From contig JALMGJ010000002.1 of assembly GCA_023362775.1 (NCBI GenBank), positions 28,735,414 through 28,799,413 on the forward strand: a stretch of DNA of 64,000 bases, read 5' to 3'. Shown in pieces: positions 34,585 to 46,300 of this stretch (positions are counted from its first letter, which is position 1; each line of letters begins with the position of its first letter). A model generated the notes under the pieces. It saw nothing but the letters and a program-made list of their open reading frames with translations. It searched no databases and had not been told where the DNA came from. Made by a program: the position numbers and the translations under genes. The stretch is from Charina bottae. Taxonomy: Eukaryota > Chordata > Lepidosauria > Squamata > Charinaidae.

Positions 34585-34650
34585 TTATTCTATTCTATTC
34601 TATTCTATTCTATTCTATTCTATTCTATTCTATTCTATTCTATTCTATTC
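34585..34650. repeat. (TTCTA)n microsatellite at the Rex1-like 3' end
   Basis: About thirteen TATTC units directly after GACAATAAAGTTATTA. It probably arose from the LINE's own repetitive tail. Confidence 0.9.
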
Positions 34651-34682
34651 ATTAACCCCAAGTGGTAAGAGATATCTCCGAT

Positions 34683-35760
34683 TCATGGGTCATAATTCTT
34701 CATTCCAGGTATGTCTAGTTCATAAAATCTGGAATATAAATTCAGGGACTCATTCACGTATAATTTGAGAAAATATTTTTCTGAGAAAGTTGTTCTGAAC
34801 ATCCTCCTTTCCCTAAGGGACCCCAGAAGTAGTCCAATTTTCAGCAGATTTGGTCCCATCAATTCACTTTTCATGAAATGCTGATGGCTGCTTTGGCCAG
34901 GTTTATCCTTCTTCCAGGAATAATCCACCTGTGATCCATCAAAGGTTTCGATTTTGAGAGCATCTGTCTGTCCCACTAGATCAGATAGGGTAGGCATGCT
35001 CAAGGTCCCTTCCCTGAAATGCTGCCCTCTAGCAGGATCTGGAAGCTTTTCCATGGCTGCCTCTAATTTGTTGAACACTCTCCCCCCAGTGGTCTGGTAG
35101 GTCCCCACCTTTTAGCCTTCTGGAATTCCATCAGGTATAATTAAGAAATAACCCTCTTGCCCATGGCTTCCACCTTCCTACCCAGCTTCAGTCAGGAGTC
35201 CTGGTGGACCTTCTCCTTTAGAGACAGTACATCTCCAGTGAGGAACATCACTGATGGTGAAAGATGACTTCTAGGTAGAAGCAGTGAGATCAAAATCATG
35301 AGATGCAATGTTAACTAAGGAGTAGACCAGCTCCATTATTCCAAAGGAGTTGGCCAGTAGTAGTAGAAGAAGAAGTCCTAAAGAAGTCTCATCTACATCC
35401 AGGTAGGGTGAGGGGGATTTATAATATCCCGATTTACAAGTTGGCCTCTGTTCCATTTGAGGAGGTTTGTAGCAGCCCCCAGACCTAAGATGTTCCTCTA
35501 CCACATCAACCTATAGACTTCCTCTGCTACTCAGTCCCAAATCTCAGGTGACCAGAAGCTCTGAAACACTGAGTCAGACATTACCAAATAGTCACTGCCA
35601 TCTCAACCAAGGTTGGCATCATGAAGGCAATGAAAAGGCCTCTGCTGGACATGCTGTCACCACTACCATCCAGCCAGAAGTTGTTGCCAGATCCTCCAGA
35701 GTTTCTGCACTGCTCTGTCTTTGATCACTGATTGGTGGTGCCCACAACCCAACACTAAAT
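34683..35760 (-). pseudogene. Unidentified protein-like remnant
   Basis: Two open stretches read on the minus strand: 35504-35271, with a leucine run LLLLLLLANSFG, and 35108-34683, 141 codons containing VGQTDALKIETFDG and LNLYSRFYELDIPG. Frames shift and stop between them. The amino-acid texture is that of a decayed real protein, perhaps a processed pseudogene or repeat-encoded, but I recognise no family. No exon boundaries are evident. Confidence 0.3.
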
Positions 35761-36029
35761 GCTGCCAATATTTACAAGAATAACATTCAAAATATATATG
35801 GACATCAAGCGAGAAGAAAGAAAGCTCTATTCACAATATGACACTTTCAAAAACACTCATCATCATGAGCATCATATGTTCATCTCATCTAAAAACAAGA
35901 TCACAAAAGTTTCCTAGTGACAGTTTATCTGTACTGGTTTCAAAAAACATATTTAAGTTAGCCATGTGATTTTAATGTAATTATTTCAAAGAAGATAACT
36001 TCTGAACATTACTTCTTCAGTTTCTTTAC

Positions 36030-36795
36030 AGGTAGTGCTCACTTAATGATGGTAGTTGGGACCGGAATTTCCATTGCTAAGCAAAGCAGTCATAAAGTAC
36101 AACATGACAGGACCGCATCACATAATGACAGCAATTCTAGCAGTCCTCATTGCTATAAGTGAGGATCATGGGTCGTTAAACAAGGACCTTAGGTGAACAT
36201 GACTTGAGACTTTCTGCCAGCTATAAACAAGCAAAGTCAATGGGGAAGCTGGCAGGAAGTTACAAGTCCTGGCACCATGCAAGCAGGCAGGCGGGTAGGT
36301 GAGTACTATGGAGTGATATGGGGGAAGGGTTGTTGCAGCAGATGTGTGCGGGCAAGGGAGGGAGTGGTGTAGTGCCACGTGAGTGCATGCTGCCTGGGAG
36401 GAGGATGCTGTAGCAAGGCACAAGCGGAGTTTGGGAGGAGAAGGGCTGCTGCAGCCTGAGCACACACCATGGATTACGAGATCCCTGGGATCTCATACTC
36501 CATAGCAGAGATCCTTGGGAGAAATAGTGCTGGGAGCAACTTGCAACTTCCCCGTTGATTTTGCTTGTTGAAAGCAGACAGGGAAGGTTGCAAATGGTGA
36601 TCTGACACACAGGATGCTACAACTGTTGTAAGTGTGAGCCAGTTGCTAAGCACCCATATATTGATCCTGTGACCATTTGGGTGCTGGGATGCAGTAACTT
36701 TGAGGACCAGTCATAAGTAGAACAAGTTCAGCACCATTATAACTTTGAACAGCCACTGAATGAGTGGTCATTTACCAGGGACTACCCATAGTTAG
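36030..36795. mobile_element. Non-autonomous DNA-transposon-like repeat downstream of V2R copy C
   Basis: It opens GGTAGTGCTCACTTAATGATGG with GGGACCGGAATTTCCATTGC, and closes AATGAGTGGTCATTTACCAG and GGGACTACCC, giving imperfect inverted ends. It is collinear with 18140-18955 behind gene B, at the same distance from exon 6, so it was inserted before the duplication. Confidence 0.75.
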
Positions 36796-36916
36796 CCATT
36801 GTAATTGAGAACTCACATGGATGGAGAACGATTGTTCAGAACACCTGTAAATGAGATTACGAACAAGGCATGTTATTTTATAACACCAGTAAGCTGTAGA
36901 GAAATAAGATCTAAAA

Positions 36917-37827
36917 TCATGAGCCATAATTGTTTTTCATCATTAGACACTCCTTGGTGTTCATTTCAGGTCTCAGAAGAATGATGTAGCATTTGAGGAT
37001 AAAGATGCAGCCCAGAAAGCCCAGGCTGGAAGCCAGGATGGAGAAGATCTGCACAGCCACCATGAATTTTCCTTTGGTGCTCAGGTAGGTGGGGACAAAG
37101 GAGACCCAAACGCTGCAGAAAACAAACATGCTGAAGGTGATCCACTTGGCTTCGTTGTAGGTCCCCAGCAGCTTTCGGGCTATGAAAGCCACCAAGAAAC
37201 AGATGGCAGCTAGAAAGCCCATGTAGCCAAGTGCAGTGTAGAACATGGTGACTGAACTTTCATTGCACTGTAGCATAATATGTCCTGATTCGGAATGGAG
37301 ATCAGAATCTGGGAATGGGGGAGAGATTTCCAGCCATATGATACAGATGCCCACCTGAACCCCTGAGCAGCACAAGACAATAGAGTTGGCCAGATTCTTC
37401 CCCAATGTTTTCCTGATCCTGCTGCCTGGCTTTGTGGCCAGAAAGGCCAAAACCACCATGACAGTCTTGGCCAGCAAGGAAGACACAGCAACTGAGAATA
37501 CAACACTGAAAGTGGTTTGTCGAAGAAAATAGGTGACTTTCTTGGGATGACCAATGAATAGAAAGGAGGTCAAGAAGGAAACCAGGAAGGAGACCAGGAG
37601 AAGGTAGGTGAGGTCTCGGTTGATGGCCTTGATGATGGGAGCTTCCTGGTATTTAATGAAGATTCCCAGAATAAAGCTGGTGGTAAGGGACAAAGCAAGG
37701 GCAAAGAAAGCCAAAATTAGTCCCAATGTTTCTTCATAGAGTAGGAAACTTATAACTTTTGGGACACATTGATCTCACTTCTTATTGGTATGCTGGTCAT
37801 CTGGACATGGGCTGCAACTGTCTGCAT
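36917..37827 (-). pseudogene. V2R copy C exon 6 (seven-transmembrane), premature stop
   Basis: A 911-nt exon of the same length as in gene B, with acceptor TTTTTCAG and a terminal TGA at 36919-36917. The seven-helix part is open for 269 codons and close to gene B. Before it, TGA at 37777-37775 interrupts the cysteine-rich part where gene B has CGA (Arg), a C-to-T change in a CpG. This would remove all membrane helices, so the copy is probably a young pseudogene unless the base is a polymorphism or an error. Confidence 0.9.
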
Positions 37828-38149
37828 CTGAAAAACACAAGCCATTTTTATTTAGCTAGTATCTAACAATATGTGTGGCTGTAATATCATGAAAAATCCA
37901 ATTTAAATCAATTATTGGGATTATGTGTTTGGAGGTAATGAAATGTGAGTTTCGGAGAAAATCTATGTATGTGGTCACTAGGAGTCAAAACCAACTTGGT
38001 GGCACATAATCATCAATCAAGTGAGATTTGGTGTGGTGGAAAAATAGAGAAAAGTTAGGGCCCACATTCTGCAGTATTTGGCTAAGACTAAGATGGCTAC
38101 AAAAAAGATAAGAGATAATTCATGCATGACAAAAGATCAATAGGCAATA

Positions 38150-39590
38150 GTTAAGAGCTGCAATGATGATTTCCGGTGAGGATATGGCAGAGTGAACAGC
38201 TGTGATTGTGGGTTCCGCAGACAGAACTGACAACCCAGCAGGTTTTTTGGGCAAGAAAAAACCCAAGAGCATTTTACAGTGAAAGGATGATGCTCGGAAT
38301 TTATATATTTTTCCTCCAGGACAGCAGCTTGCAGCCAGAAGATCGTAAACAGTGTTTGCGCCTGACTGGTAAGAGCTGCCAGGAGGCTGGGACATCATAA
38401 TTTTCCAAGCCGTGCTGTAGCCTTAAAGGGACATTAAGACCTGCCACCCCATTTCTAAATCATCCAATTTATATATTTTTTAATTATATGTACCCTAAGA
38501 GAGGCTTTTTCCAGCAAGGAGAAGCTGGATATCTTGGTGCTTATCGTTATATTTCGGATTAATTTTTTTTTAAAAAAATATTTTTAAGTTTTGGCTTGTT
38601 TTTTATCCAAATATTGAGGAAGGTTTAGAGTACATAATCATCTCCCTGTTATTATTTTTCTACTAAATTTGAAGGTTTTTAGCATTTTCCTGCATGTTGA
38701 ATCTGCTGTTTTGAAGTTTCAGCTTCCTGTTGCTACTTTTCCTGGGGAGCTGCCTGTTATCATACTTTCACTTGTGTAAACACATTTTGGAATTTTCTAT
38801 TATCTCCCACTTTCACTGGTTAAGTCACTAGGGGGTGCCATAATTTACTACGTGAGACATGGAGGATTTCAATCAGATGTTCTCGGATATTCGTTGAGAC
38901 TTCAAACAGATTCTTTTTGATTCCTGTCAAGTTTTTATGCAGGGCATTCAGGACTTTGTAGAAAACATTGTGGAAAACATGATGTCTAAAATGTGTCATC
39001 TGGTTGTGGATGTCATGGAAGAAATTTAAGAGCTTAACAATGATAGAAACGTTTCTTGTAACAGCAAGATTGGGACTTGAAATTGAAATTCTAGATGAAG
39101 ATTGGAGAGTGGAGTTGAAGAAATTAAAGGGACAGTTCGAATTGCAAGTCATGAGTGAGATTGATTTTCTGATGGAATGTTATGGAAAAGAAGGATTTTT
39201 TTTTTTTATGGGAGGCTTTCTCCTGAGAAGTCAGAGCTTTTAAGGGGGGAAGTTGGGCTGTTTGATTTCTTTATGAAAAAAACTCTCTGTGTAGTGTGGG
39301 GATATGTAAATGCTTTGGATTATTTTGAAGTGGGGTAAGGGTTTAAAAATATTTATTTGGATTGTTTCTAGGGGTTGTTTGACTTCATTCATCTTTAACG
39401 ATTTGTATTAAGATTAATAAGGTATAATAATAAATGCTTGGCCTTAGGCTTAATATGATAAAAACTTTCATAATTGTTGTATTAATATTTATAATGGCAG
39501 ACAATTTATATGTTTTTTAGTTTGATTTTTATTATAGTAGACAGAAATTTATACAATAGTAGTAGGAAGGAAATAACTAAATAAATGTTA
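38150..39590 (+). mobile_element. L1 5' region
   Basis: It resembles an L1 leader (GGCAGAGTGAACAGCTG) followed by an ORF1-like coiled-coil segment near 39000-39240 (LGLEIEILDEDWRVELKKLKG). It has no RT and is truncated before a simple-repeat block. Confidence 0.55.
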
Positions 39591-39611
39591 TATTTGGGTG
39601 GGAAGTTGATT

Positions 39612-39712
39612 AGGATATGGATATGGATATGGATATGGATATGGATATGGATATGGACATGGATATGGACATGGATATACATGTACATGTACATGTACAT
39701 GTACATATACTG

Positions 39713-39752
<40 letters not shown>
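39612..39752. repeat. Hexamer repeats (GGATAT)n, (CATGTA)n, (CATATA)n
   Basis: Three related 6-bp repeats in succession. The MDMDMD and YVYVYV open frames here are repeat artefacts. Confidence 0.95.
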
Positions 39753-39753
<1 letters not shown>

Positions 39754-39754
<1 letters not shown>

Positions 39755-40067
39755 AAGGTAAAGGTTCCCCCCGCACATTTGTGCAGTTGTGTCCGACTCT
39801 AGGGGCCGGTGCTCATCTCCGTTTGTTAGCCGAAGGGTCAGCGTTGTCCGAAGACACTTCCATGGTCATGTGGCTGCATGACGCGCGCGGAACGATGTTA
39901 ACTACCCACCGAACTGGTACCTATTCATCTACTTGCATTTGCATGCTTTCGAATTGCTAGGTTGGCAAGAGCTGGAGCTAATGCGGGAGCTCACTCCGCA
40001 CGCAGGGCTAGGGATTCGAACCTCCGAACTTGCGATCTTCTGATCAACAAGCCTGGCGTCTTACCCG

Positions 40068-40072
<5 letters not shown>
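39754..40072 (-). mobile_element. tRNA-derived SINE (family 2), nearly full
   Basis: On the minus strand a tRNA-like head (GGTAAGACGCC A box, GGTTCGAATCC B box, about 40070-40000) is followed by the body shared with 20975-21215. It has no tRNA gene function. Confidence 0.85.
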
Positions 40073-40145
<73 letters not shown>

Positions 40146-40155
40146 CACATACACC

Positions 40156-40186
<31 letters not shown>

Positions 40187-40311
40187 CAGTGTATATATAT
40201 ATATATTCTTTTTTTTAATATAAGGGGATGGAGCAACTGTACTTAGTGATTTTTATAATGTGCCAATATGAGATGTGTGTTTCTGTGTGTGTGTGTGTGT
40301 GTGTGTATACA

Positions 40312-40371
<60 letters not shown>

Positions 40372-40475
40372 TTTTATATACAAGGGGATGGAGCAACTGT
40401 ATTTAGTGATTTTTATAATGTGCCAATATGAGATGTGTGTTTGTGTGTGTGTGTGTGTGTGTATATTCTTTTTTT
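40073..40475. repeat. Alternating TA/TG microsatellites and repeated L1 3' ends
   Basis: The L1 3' text GGGGATGGAGCAACTGTA appears at about 40227, 40386 and 40489, separated by (TA)n and (TG)n runs. The segment appears to have been amplified in tandem. Confidence 0.85.
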
Positions 40476-40775
40476 TTTAATATAAGGGGATGGAGCAACT
40501 GTATTTAGTGATTTTTATAATGTGCCAATTGAATGATTTATAGAAATAATGTGTTCTTGGTTTAATATAAGTATGGGATTGATTATGGAAAATTTGTTGT
40601 ATATCCTTGCTGTTAAAAGTCGTAAGTCATCTCTTCTTGTAATTGTAAACAAAAAAAAAGCTCTTGTGTTTTCACACTTTTTTAGTTTTCTCTTTTTTCC
40701 TTTTGTAGTTTTTTGCTTTTTTGTAGTTTTTATCTTTGTCTTAAATCTAATAAAATTCTTATTTAAAAAAAAGAG
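40476..40775 (+). mobile_element. L1 3' untranslated end
   Basis: It continues from the repeated block to CTAATAAAATTCTTATT and an A run, matching 7720-8025. Confidence 0.75.
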
Positions 40776-40839
40776 CTGCTATGGGACATGCAGCTGAATT
40801 TTTACTGAAAGCTGAAAGAGAAGCAGGGCATTGTCTCTG

Positions 40840-41300
40840 AATCCCACCATGGGCCTCATGTTGGTGTTTGGTGGACATGTAAAAAACCTAAAAAAATTTG
40901 GACTCAACTACCTACACTAATTCAGAAGATTTTAAAAATCAATATACAATTGAAACAAGAGGTGTTTCTTTTGGGACTGATAGATAAACAGTTAGAAAGA
41001 TGTCATGGAACTTTTTTTTATGCATGATAAGCACAGCAAGATTATTATATGCACAAAGGTGGAAAGACGTTACCCACAATGGAGGAATGGATGGTAAAGA
41101 TGACGGAACTTGCTGAGAAAAAGACATAAACTAAGTTTAACGCTCATTGGAAACCCCTTATAGACTTTTTGGATGAAACAGAAAAAAATGAACTTTTGAT
41201 ATATGGTTTTGATGGTTAGAAAAAAGAATATAGAAAAAAGTGAAAGTCACGCTGTAACTATGGAGTAAGAAGTTAATTTACACTTATAACTACCGCAAAA
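40840..41300 (+). mobile_element. L1 ORF2 carboxy-terminal fragment
   Basis: The translation resembles the ends of ORF2 in copies II and III: GVWWTCK-like text, ARLLYAQRWKD at about 41035, and a final IYGFDG. It carries stops and frameshifts. Confidence 0.65.
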
Positions 41301-42100
41301 GAAAATTGGAAGTGAGTTCTTCATGGGCCTCATATTGCCCAATTGAACTTGGCCAGATGGGTCATTCTGATCCAGCAGAAATCCTCAGAAGATCAGGTTC
41401 AGATCCTGTGCACATCCTTTCCAAGAGGATCTGCAGAAAACCAAGGAACAACATGCAATCCTCTTTTTCAAACATCGCAGTAACAGTGTCTTTTCCCAGT
41501 CTTGTACACACATGCAGTGATAGCCAGAGCAGCTTTTGAATCAGCTGTGTGAGCCTGGAAAAGAAGTGGCTTTTCAGTGATTCAACAAGTGATGCATTGT
41601 ATGTTTGTCTGAGGCATCTCTTTTGAAGGGTTTGCACTGCACTATACTATAAACTGTCAAAGATCCCTGTGGTTACTGTGGTGGATTTCAGCAATGCTGC
41701 TGGTTCTCAGAAAGGAGGGAGCACATTCCAAGGAGGAGGGCAAGCCAAGAGAAAACACAGTCCAGGGATGGAAAGTGGGAAGACTAAGAGGTTCAGAGAA
41801 GCCCTGCCTTGGAGCCTTCCCAGGTTATTTCCCCTGAGGTTAGGTAGAGTAGCTTTAGTATGCAAGTTTCTGTCCATACGGTGTGAGCAAATAAAGAACT
41901 GAAGTTTGACTGGATAGATTCTTCATCATTCCTGGACTGGGCCTGACACTTACCCAGCTGCAAGCTTCAACACTCAGCGAAACAGAAAGTTTGGTATCAA
42001 AATTAGAACCTCAATTTTGACCTTAGGACTAGATACTTTTGGTTCCAGGCTTCCCCTGAAAACATGGAATGTGGTCTTCAAAGCTTCTCCAAAAGTTACT
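41301..42100. other. Unassigned intronic sequence
   Basis: It may hold an old LTR: an AATAAAG signal at about 41890 is followed by a CTGGACTGGGCC tract. Limits and target duplication were not found. Confidence 0.35.
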
Positions 42101-42647
42101 ACCAAACTAATTTTCAATAGAATACAATAAGGAAGTTGTTGAACACATGCGGAGAAGTCTCTATTTTATTTTTGGAGTTGAAGAAATAATGCATTCCAGA
42201 TATACTGTAGTTCCACTGCCCACCAGTGAAGTCCACATCATGGCCAAGTTCACAGTAGTCCTTTTGCCTACAGACATTTGAGGATCTCAATATAAATGGA
42301 AATTGCCACCACTTTTTAAAGGCTGAAGACAAATGAGATGCCAAATGCCACAAGATTTATCTTCTTTCTTGAAACCAGACAAGGATACAACAGCTGAAGG
42401 GTTCAGCCACGTTTCATTATTAAATTTTTAGTGGCTACACGATCATGCAAAATTGTATGGTAGTCCCAAATCTTTGAAATGTTTGCTGTTTTTTTAAAAA
42501 ATATGTTTTTTTGTAGAAATAAGGAAAAATAGCTGAGGAATTCCAGAACTAGCAGGAAATCAGCACCTGTAACAAACACTGCCCAGAAGAGCAAGAGTGA
42601 ATTCAACCAGTATCCTCAAGTCCCCTCCTTGATCTAGAGCCACCGAC

Positions 42648-42774
42648 CTTCTTGCCTGGAGATTGTTCCTTCCATGCATGGAGAACAGTCGTAGCAGCAG
42701 ACTGGAACTCCTTCTCTTTTAAGTTTGGTGTATCCTGGAGGACAGATTTCCATGCATCTAAACAAAAGTGCCTT
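42648..42774 (-). pseudogene. V2R copy C exon 5 (cysteine-rich domain), intact
   Basis: A 127-nt exon with acceptor TTTAG and donor GTCGGT. It encodes [33 protein letters not shown] with all cysteines kept. It joins in phase 1 to exon 6 of the same copy. It is listed as pseudogene only because exon 6 carries a stop. Exons 1-4 of this copy are not found in the 21 kb upstream within the window. Confidence 0.85.
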
Positions 42775-42984
42775 CTAAACATAAAGAGCATCCACAGAAA
42801 AATTCCATTCAATTCCATTTTGGGGGGAGTCAATAACCAGCATAAAAGAGAAGCAGTCAAATAAAGAGGAAATAAAAGAGAAAAACACACAGGAGAACAC
42901 CTGAGTTGACATCCACAATTTGAATAAATATTATTCAACTGCCCAGAGTTCCCTGGTTGGAGGAGATGGGAGGTGATACAAAAT

Positions 42985-43023
42985 TAAATAAGAAATAAAT
43001 AAATAAATAAATAAATAAATAAA
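42985..43023. repeat. (AAAT)n microsatellite
   Basis: A run of AAAT units just before a SINE. Confidence 0.85.
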
Positions 43024-43032
43024 TCTAATAAA

Positions 43033-43262
43033 ATTCTATGAATCTAGAAATCAGGAGACAGTGAGTTCTAGTCCCGCCTTAGGACTAGAAAGCTGGCTGG
43101 GTGACCTTGGGCCAGTCACGCTTTCTCAGCCCAACTCACCTCACAGGGTTGTTGCTGTGGGGAAAATAGGAGGAGGAAGGAGTATTAGGTATGCTCGCTG
43201 CCTTGAGTTATTTATAAAAATAAAAAAGGTGGGATAGAAAATTAATTAATTAAATACTTAAA
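43033..43262 (+). mobile_element. Sauria-type SINE, 5'-truncated
   Basis: Typical text: GAGTTCTAGTCCCGCCTTAG, GGGTGACCTTGGGCCAGTCA, CTCACCTCACAGGGTTGTTG and a GCCTTGAGTTATTTATAAAA tail. It lacks the first part of the tRNA-like head. Confidence 0.9.
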
Positions 43263-43304
43263 TAAATAAATAATTTAAAACTAAAACTATGAGCCTACCT
43301 GTAG

Positions 43305-46300
43305 CTTCTCCAGCAAAGGAGATCGTTACCTTGTTGTGGTGCTGGAGCTTGAGCACCTCAATGAAACCATGAGATAAACCGTGAAGGGACACCCAAGACG
43401 GGAAGGTCGTGGCAGAGAGGTCAGACTAAATACGATCCCTGGGGAAGGTAATGGCAACCCACCCCAGTATTCTTGCCATGAAAACTAAATGGATCAGTAC
43501 AACCAAAGATATGTCGGTATACCATCGGAATATGGGACTCCCAGGTCAGAAGATGGTCAAAATGCTACTGGGGAGGAACAGAGGATACGTTCAACTAGCC
43601 CCAGATGTGATGACGCAGCTAGCTCAAAGCCGAAAGGACGGCTAGCGGCCGACGGTGCTGGTGGTGAACGACGAATCCGATGTTCTAAAGATCAACACAC
43701 CATAGGAACCTGGAATGTAAGATCTATGAGCCAGGGCAAATTGGATGTGGTTATTGGTGAGATGTCAAGATTAAATATAGACATTTTAGGTGTCAGTGAA
43801 CTGAAATGGACTGGGATGGGCCACTTCACATCAGATGACCACAAGATCTACTACTGTGGACAAGAGGACCACAGAAGAAATGGACTAGCCTTCATAATTA
43901 ATAATGAAGTGGCTAAAGCAGTGCTTGGATACAATCCAAAAAACGATAGAATGATCTCAATTCGAATTCAGGGTAAGCCATTTAACATCACAGTGATCCA
44001 AATATACGCCCCAACCACAGATGCTGAAGAAGCAGAAGTAGATCAGTTCTATGAGGATCTGCAGCACCTACTAGATAATACACCAAAAAGAGATGTTATT
44101 TTCATTACAAGAGACTGGAATGCTAAGGTGGGTAGTCAGACGACACCTGGAATTACAGGCAAGCATGGTCTGGGAGAACAAAATGAAGCAGGACATAGGC
44201 TGATAGAATTTTGCCAAGACAACTCACTGTACATAAGAAACACTCTCTTCCAACAACCTAAAAGACGACTTTATACATGGACTTCACCAGATGGTCAACA
44301 CCAAAATCAGATTGACTACATCCTTTGCAGCCAAAGGTGGCGGACATCTATACAGTCGGTAAAAACAAGACCTGGAGCTGACTGTAGTTCAGATCACGAA
44401 CTTCTTATTGCAAAATTTAGAATCAGACTAAAGAGAATAGGGAAGACCCACAGATCAGTTAGATATGAGCTCACTAATATTCCTAAGGAATATGCAGTGG
44501 AGGTGAAGAATAGATTTAAGGGACTAGATTTAGTAGATAGGGTCCCAGAAGAACTATGGACAGAAGTTCACAACATTGTTCAGGAGGAGGCAACAAAAAA
44601 CGTCCCAAAGAAAAAGAAAACCAAGAAGGCAAGATGGCTGTCTGCTGAAACACTGGAAGTAGCCCAAGAAAGAAGGAAAGCAAAAGGCAACAGTGATAGG
44701 GGGAGATATGCCCAATTAAATGCAAAATTCCAGAGGTTAGCCAGAAGAGATAAGGCATTATTTTTAAACAAGCAATGTGCGGAAGTGGAAGAAGACAATA
44801 GAATAGGAAGGACAAGAGACCTCTTCCAGAAAATTAGAAACATCGGAGGTAAATTCCAGGCAAAAATGGGTATGATCAAAAACAAAGATGGTAAGGACCT
44901 AACAGAAGCAGAAGAGATCAAGAAAAGGTGGAAAGAATATACGGAAGATCTGTATAGGAAGGATAATAATATTGGAGATAGCTTTGACGGTGTGGTCAGT
45001 GAGTTAGAGCCAGACATCCTGAAAAGTGAGGTTGAATGGGCCTTAAGAAGCATTGCTAATAACAAGGCAGCAGGAGACGACGGTATCCCAGCTGAACTGT
45101 TTAAAATCTTGCAAGATGATGCTGTCAAGGTGATGCATGCCATATGCCAGCAAATTTGGAAAACACAAGAATGGCCATCGGATTGGAAAAAATCAACTTA
45201 TATCCCCATACCAAAAAAGGGAAGCACTAAAGAATGTTCAAATTATCGAACAGTGGCACTTATTTCACATGCCAGTAAGGTAATGCTCAAGATCTTGCAA
45301 GGTAGACTCCAGCAATTCATGGAGCGAGAATTGCCAGATGTACAAGCTGGGTTTAGAAAAGGCAGAGGAACTAGAGACCAAATTGCCAATATCCGCTGGA
45401 TAATGGAGAAAGCCAGGGAATTTCAGAAAAACATCTATTTCTGTTTTATTGACTATTCTAAAGCCTTTGACTGTGTGGATCATAACAAATTGTGGCAAGT
45501 TCTTGGTGGTATGGGGATACCAAGTCATCTTGTCTGCCTCCTGAGGAATCTGTATAATGACCAAGTAGCAATGGTTAGAACAGAGCACGGAACAACGGAC
45601 TGGTTTAAAATTGGGAAAGGAGTACGGCAGGGTTGTATACTCTCACCCTACCTATTCAACCTGTACGCAGAACACATCATGCGACATGCTGGGCTTGATG
45701 AATCCAAGGCTGGATTTAAAATCGCTGAAATAAACATTAACAATCTCAGATATGCAGATGATACCACTTTGATGGCTGAAAGCGAGGAGGAGTTGAGGAG
45801 CCTTATGACGAAGGTGAAAGAAGAAAGTGCAAAAGCTGGGTTGCAGCTAAACCTCAAAAAAACCAAGATTATGGCACCCAGCTTGATTGATCACTGGCAA
45901 ATAGAGGGAGAAAGTGTGGAGGCAGTGACAGACTTTGTATTTCTAGGCGCAAAGATTACTGCAGACGCTGACTGCAGCCAGGAAATCAGAAGACGTCTAC
46001 TTCTTGGGAGGAGAGCAATGGCAAATCTTGATAAAATAGTTAAGAGCAGAGACATCACACTGACAACAAAGGTCCGCATAGTTAAAGCAATGGTATTCCC
46101 TGTAGTAACCTATGGCTGCGAGAGCTGGACCATAAGGAAGGCTGAGCAAAGGAAGATCGATGCTTTTGAACTGTGGTGTTGGAGGAAAATTCTGAGAGTG
46201 CCTTGGACTGCAAGAAGATCAAACCAGTCCATACTCCAGGAAATCAAGCCAGACTGCTCACTTGAGGGAATAATATTAAAGGCAAAACTGAAGTACTTGG

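Larger units (their letters stand above)
31540..34650 (+). mobile_element. Rex1-like (CR1-group) LINE, split by an L1
   Basis: It begins at the RT block SPQGCVLSPLLF, followed by VKYADDTTVVGLI (catalytic YADD) and NVEKTKEIIIDFRKN, in an open frame 31583-32230. Protein similarity stops at HPHHGLFS and resumes at 34186 with FSLLPSGKKFR...VPQAIGFLN, then runs to the tail and the (TTCTA)n run. Nothing is lost at the join apart from the inserted L1. It is 5'-truncated. Confidence 0.85.
37828..42647 (-). other. Intron 5 of V2R copy C
   Basis: About 4.8 kb, against 1.7 kb in gene B. Its right end (about 42100-42600) aligns with gene B intron 5 (about 20500-20900 and 21540-21640). The remainder is L1 pieces, a SINE and microsatellites listed separately. 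Confidence 0.75.

Noticed and set aside
39990..40072. tRNA-like sequence with A and B boxes; also at 57915-57998, 24520 and 1091
   Set aside because: They are heads of SINEs with attached bodies and lack a sound cloverleaf, so they are not tRNA genes.
39506..40480. Frames reading MDMDMD, YVYVYV, IYIYIY or VCVCVC
   Set aside because: Direct translations of hexamer and dinucleotide microsatellites.
41650..41910. Possible LTR with AATAAAG signal
   Set aside because: Neither termini nor target duplication nor a second copy could be seen, so it was left unassigned.
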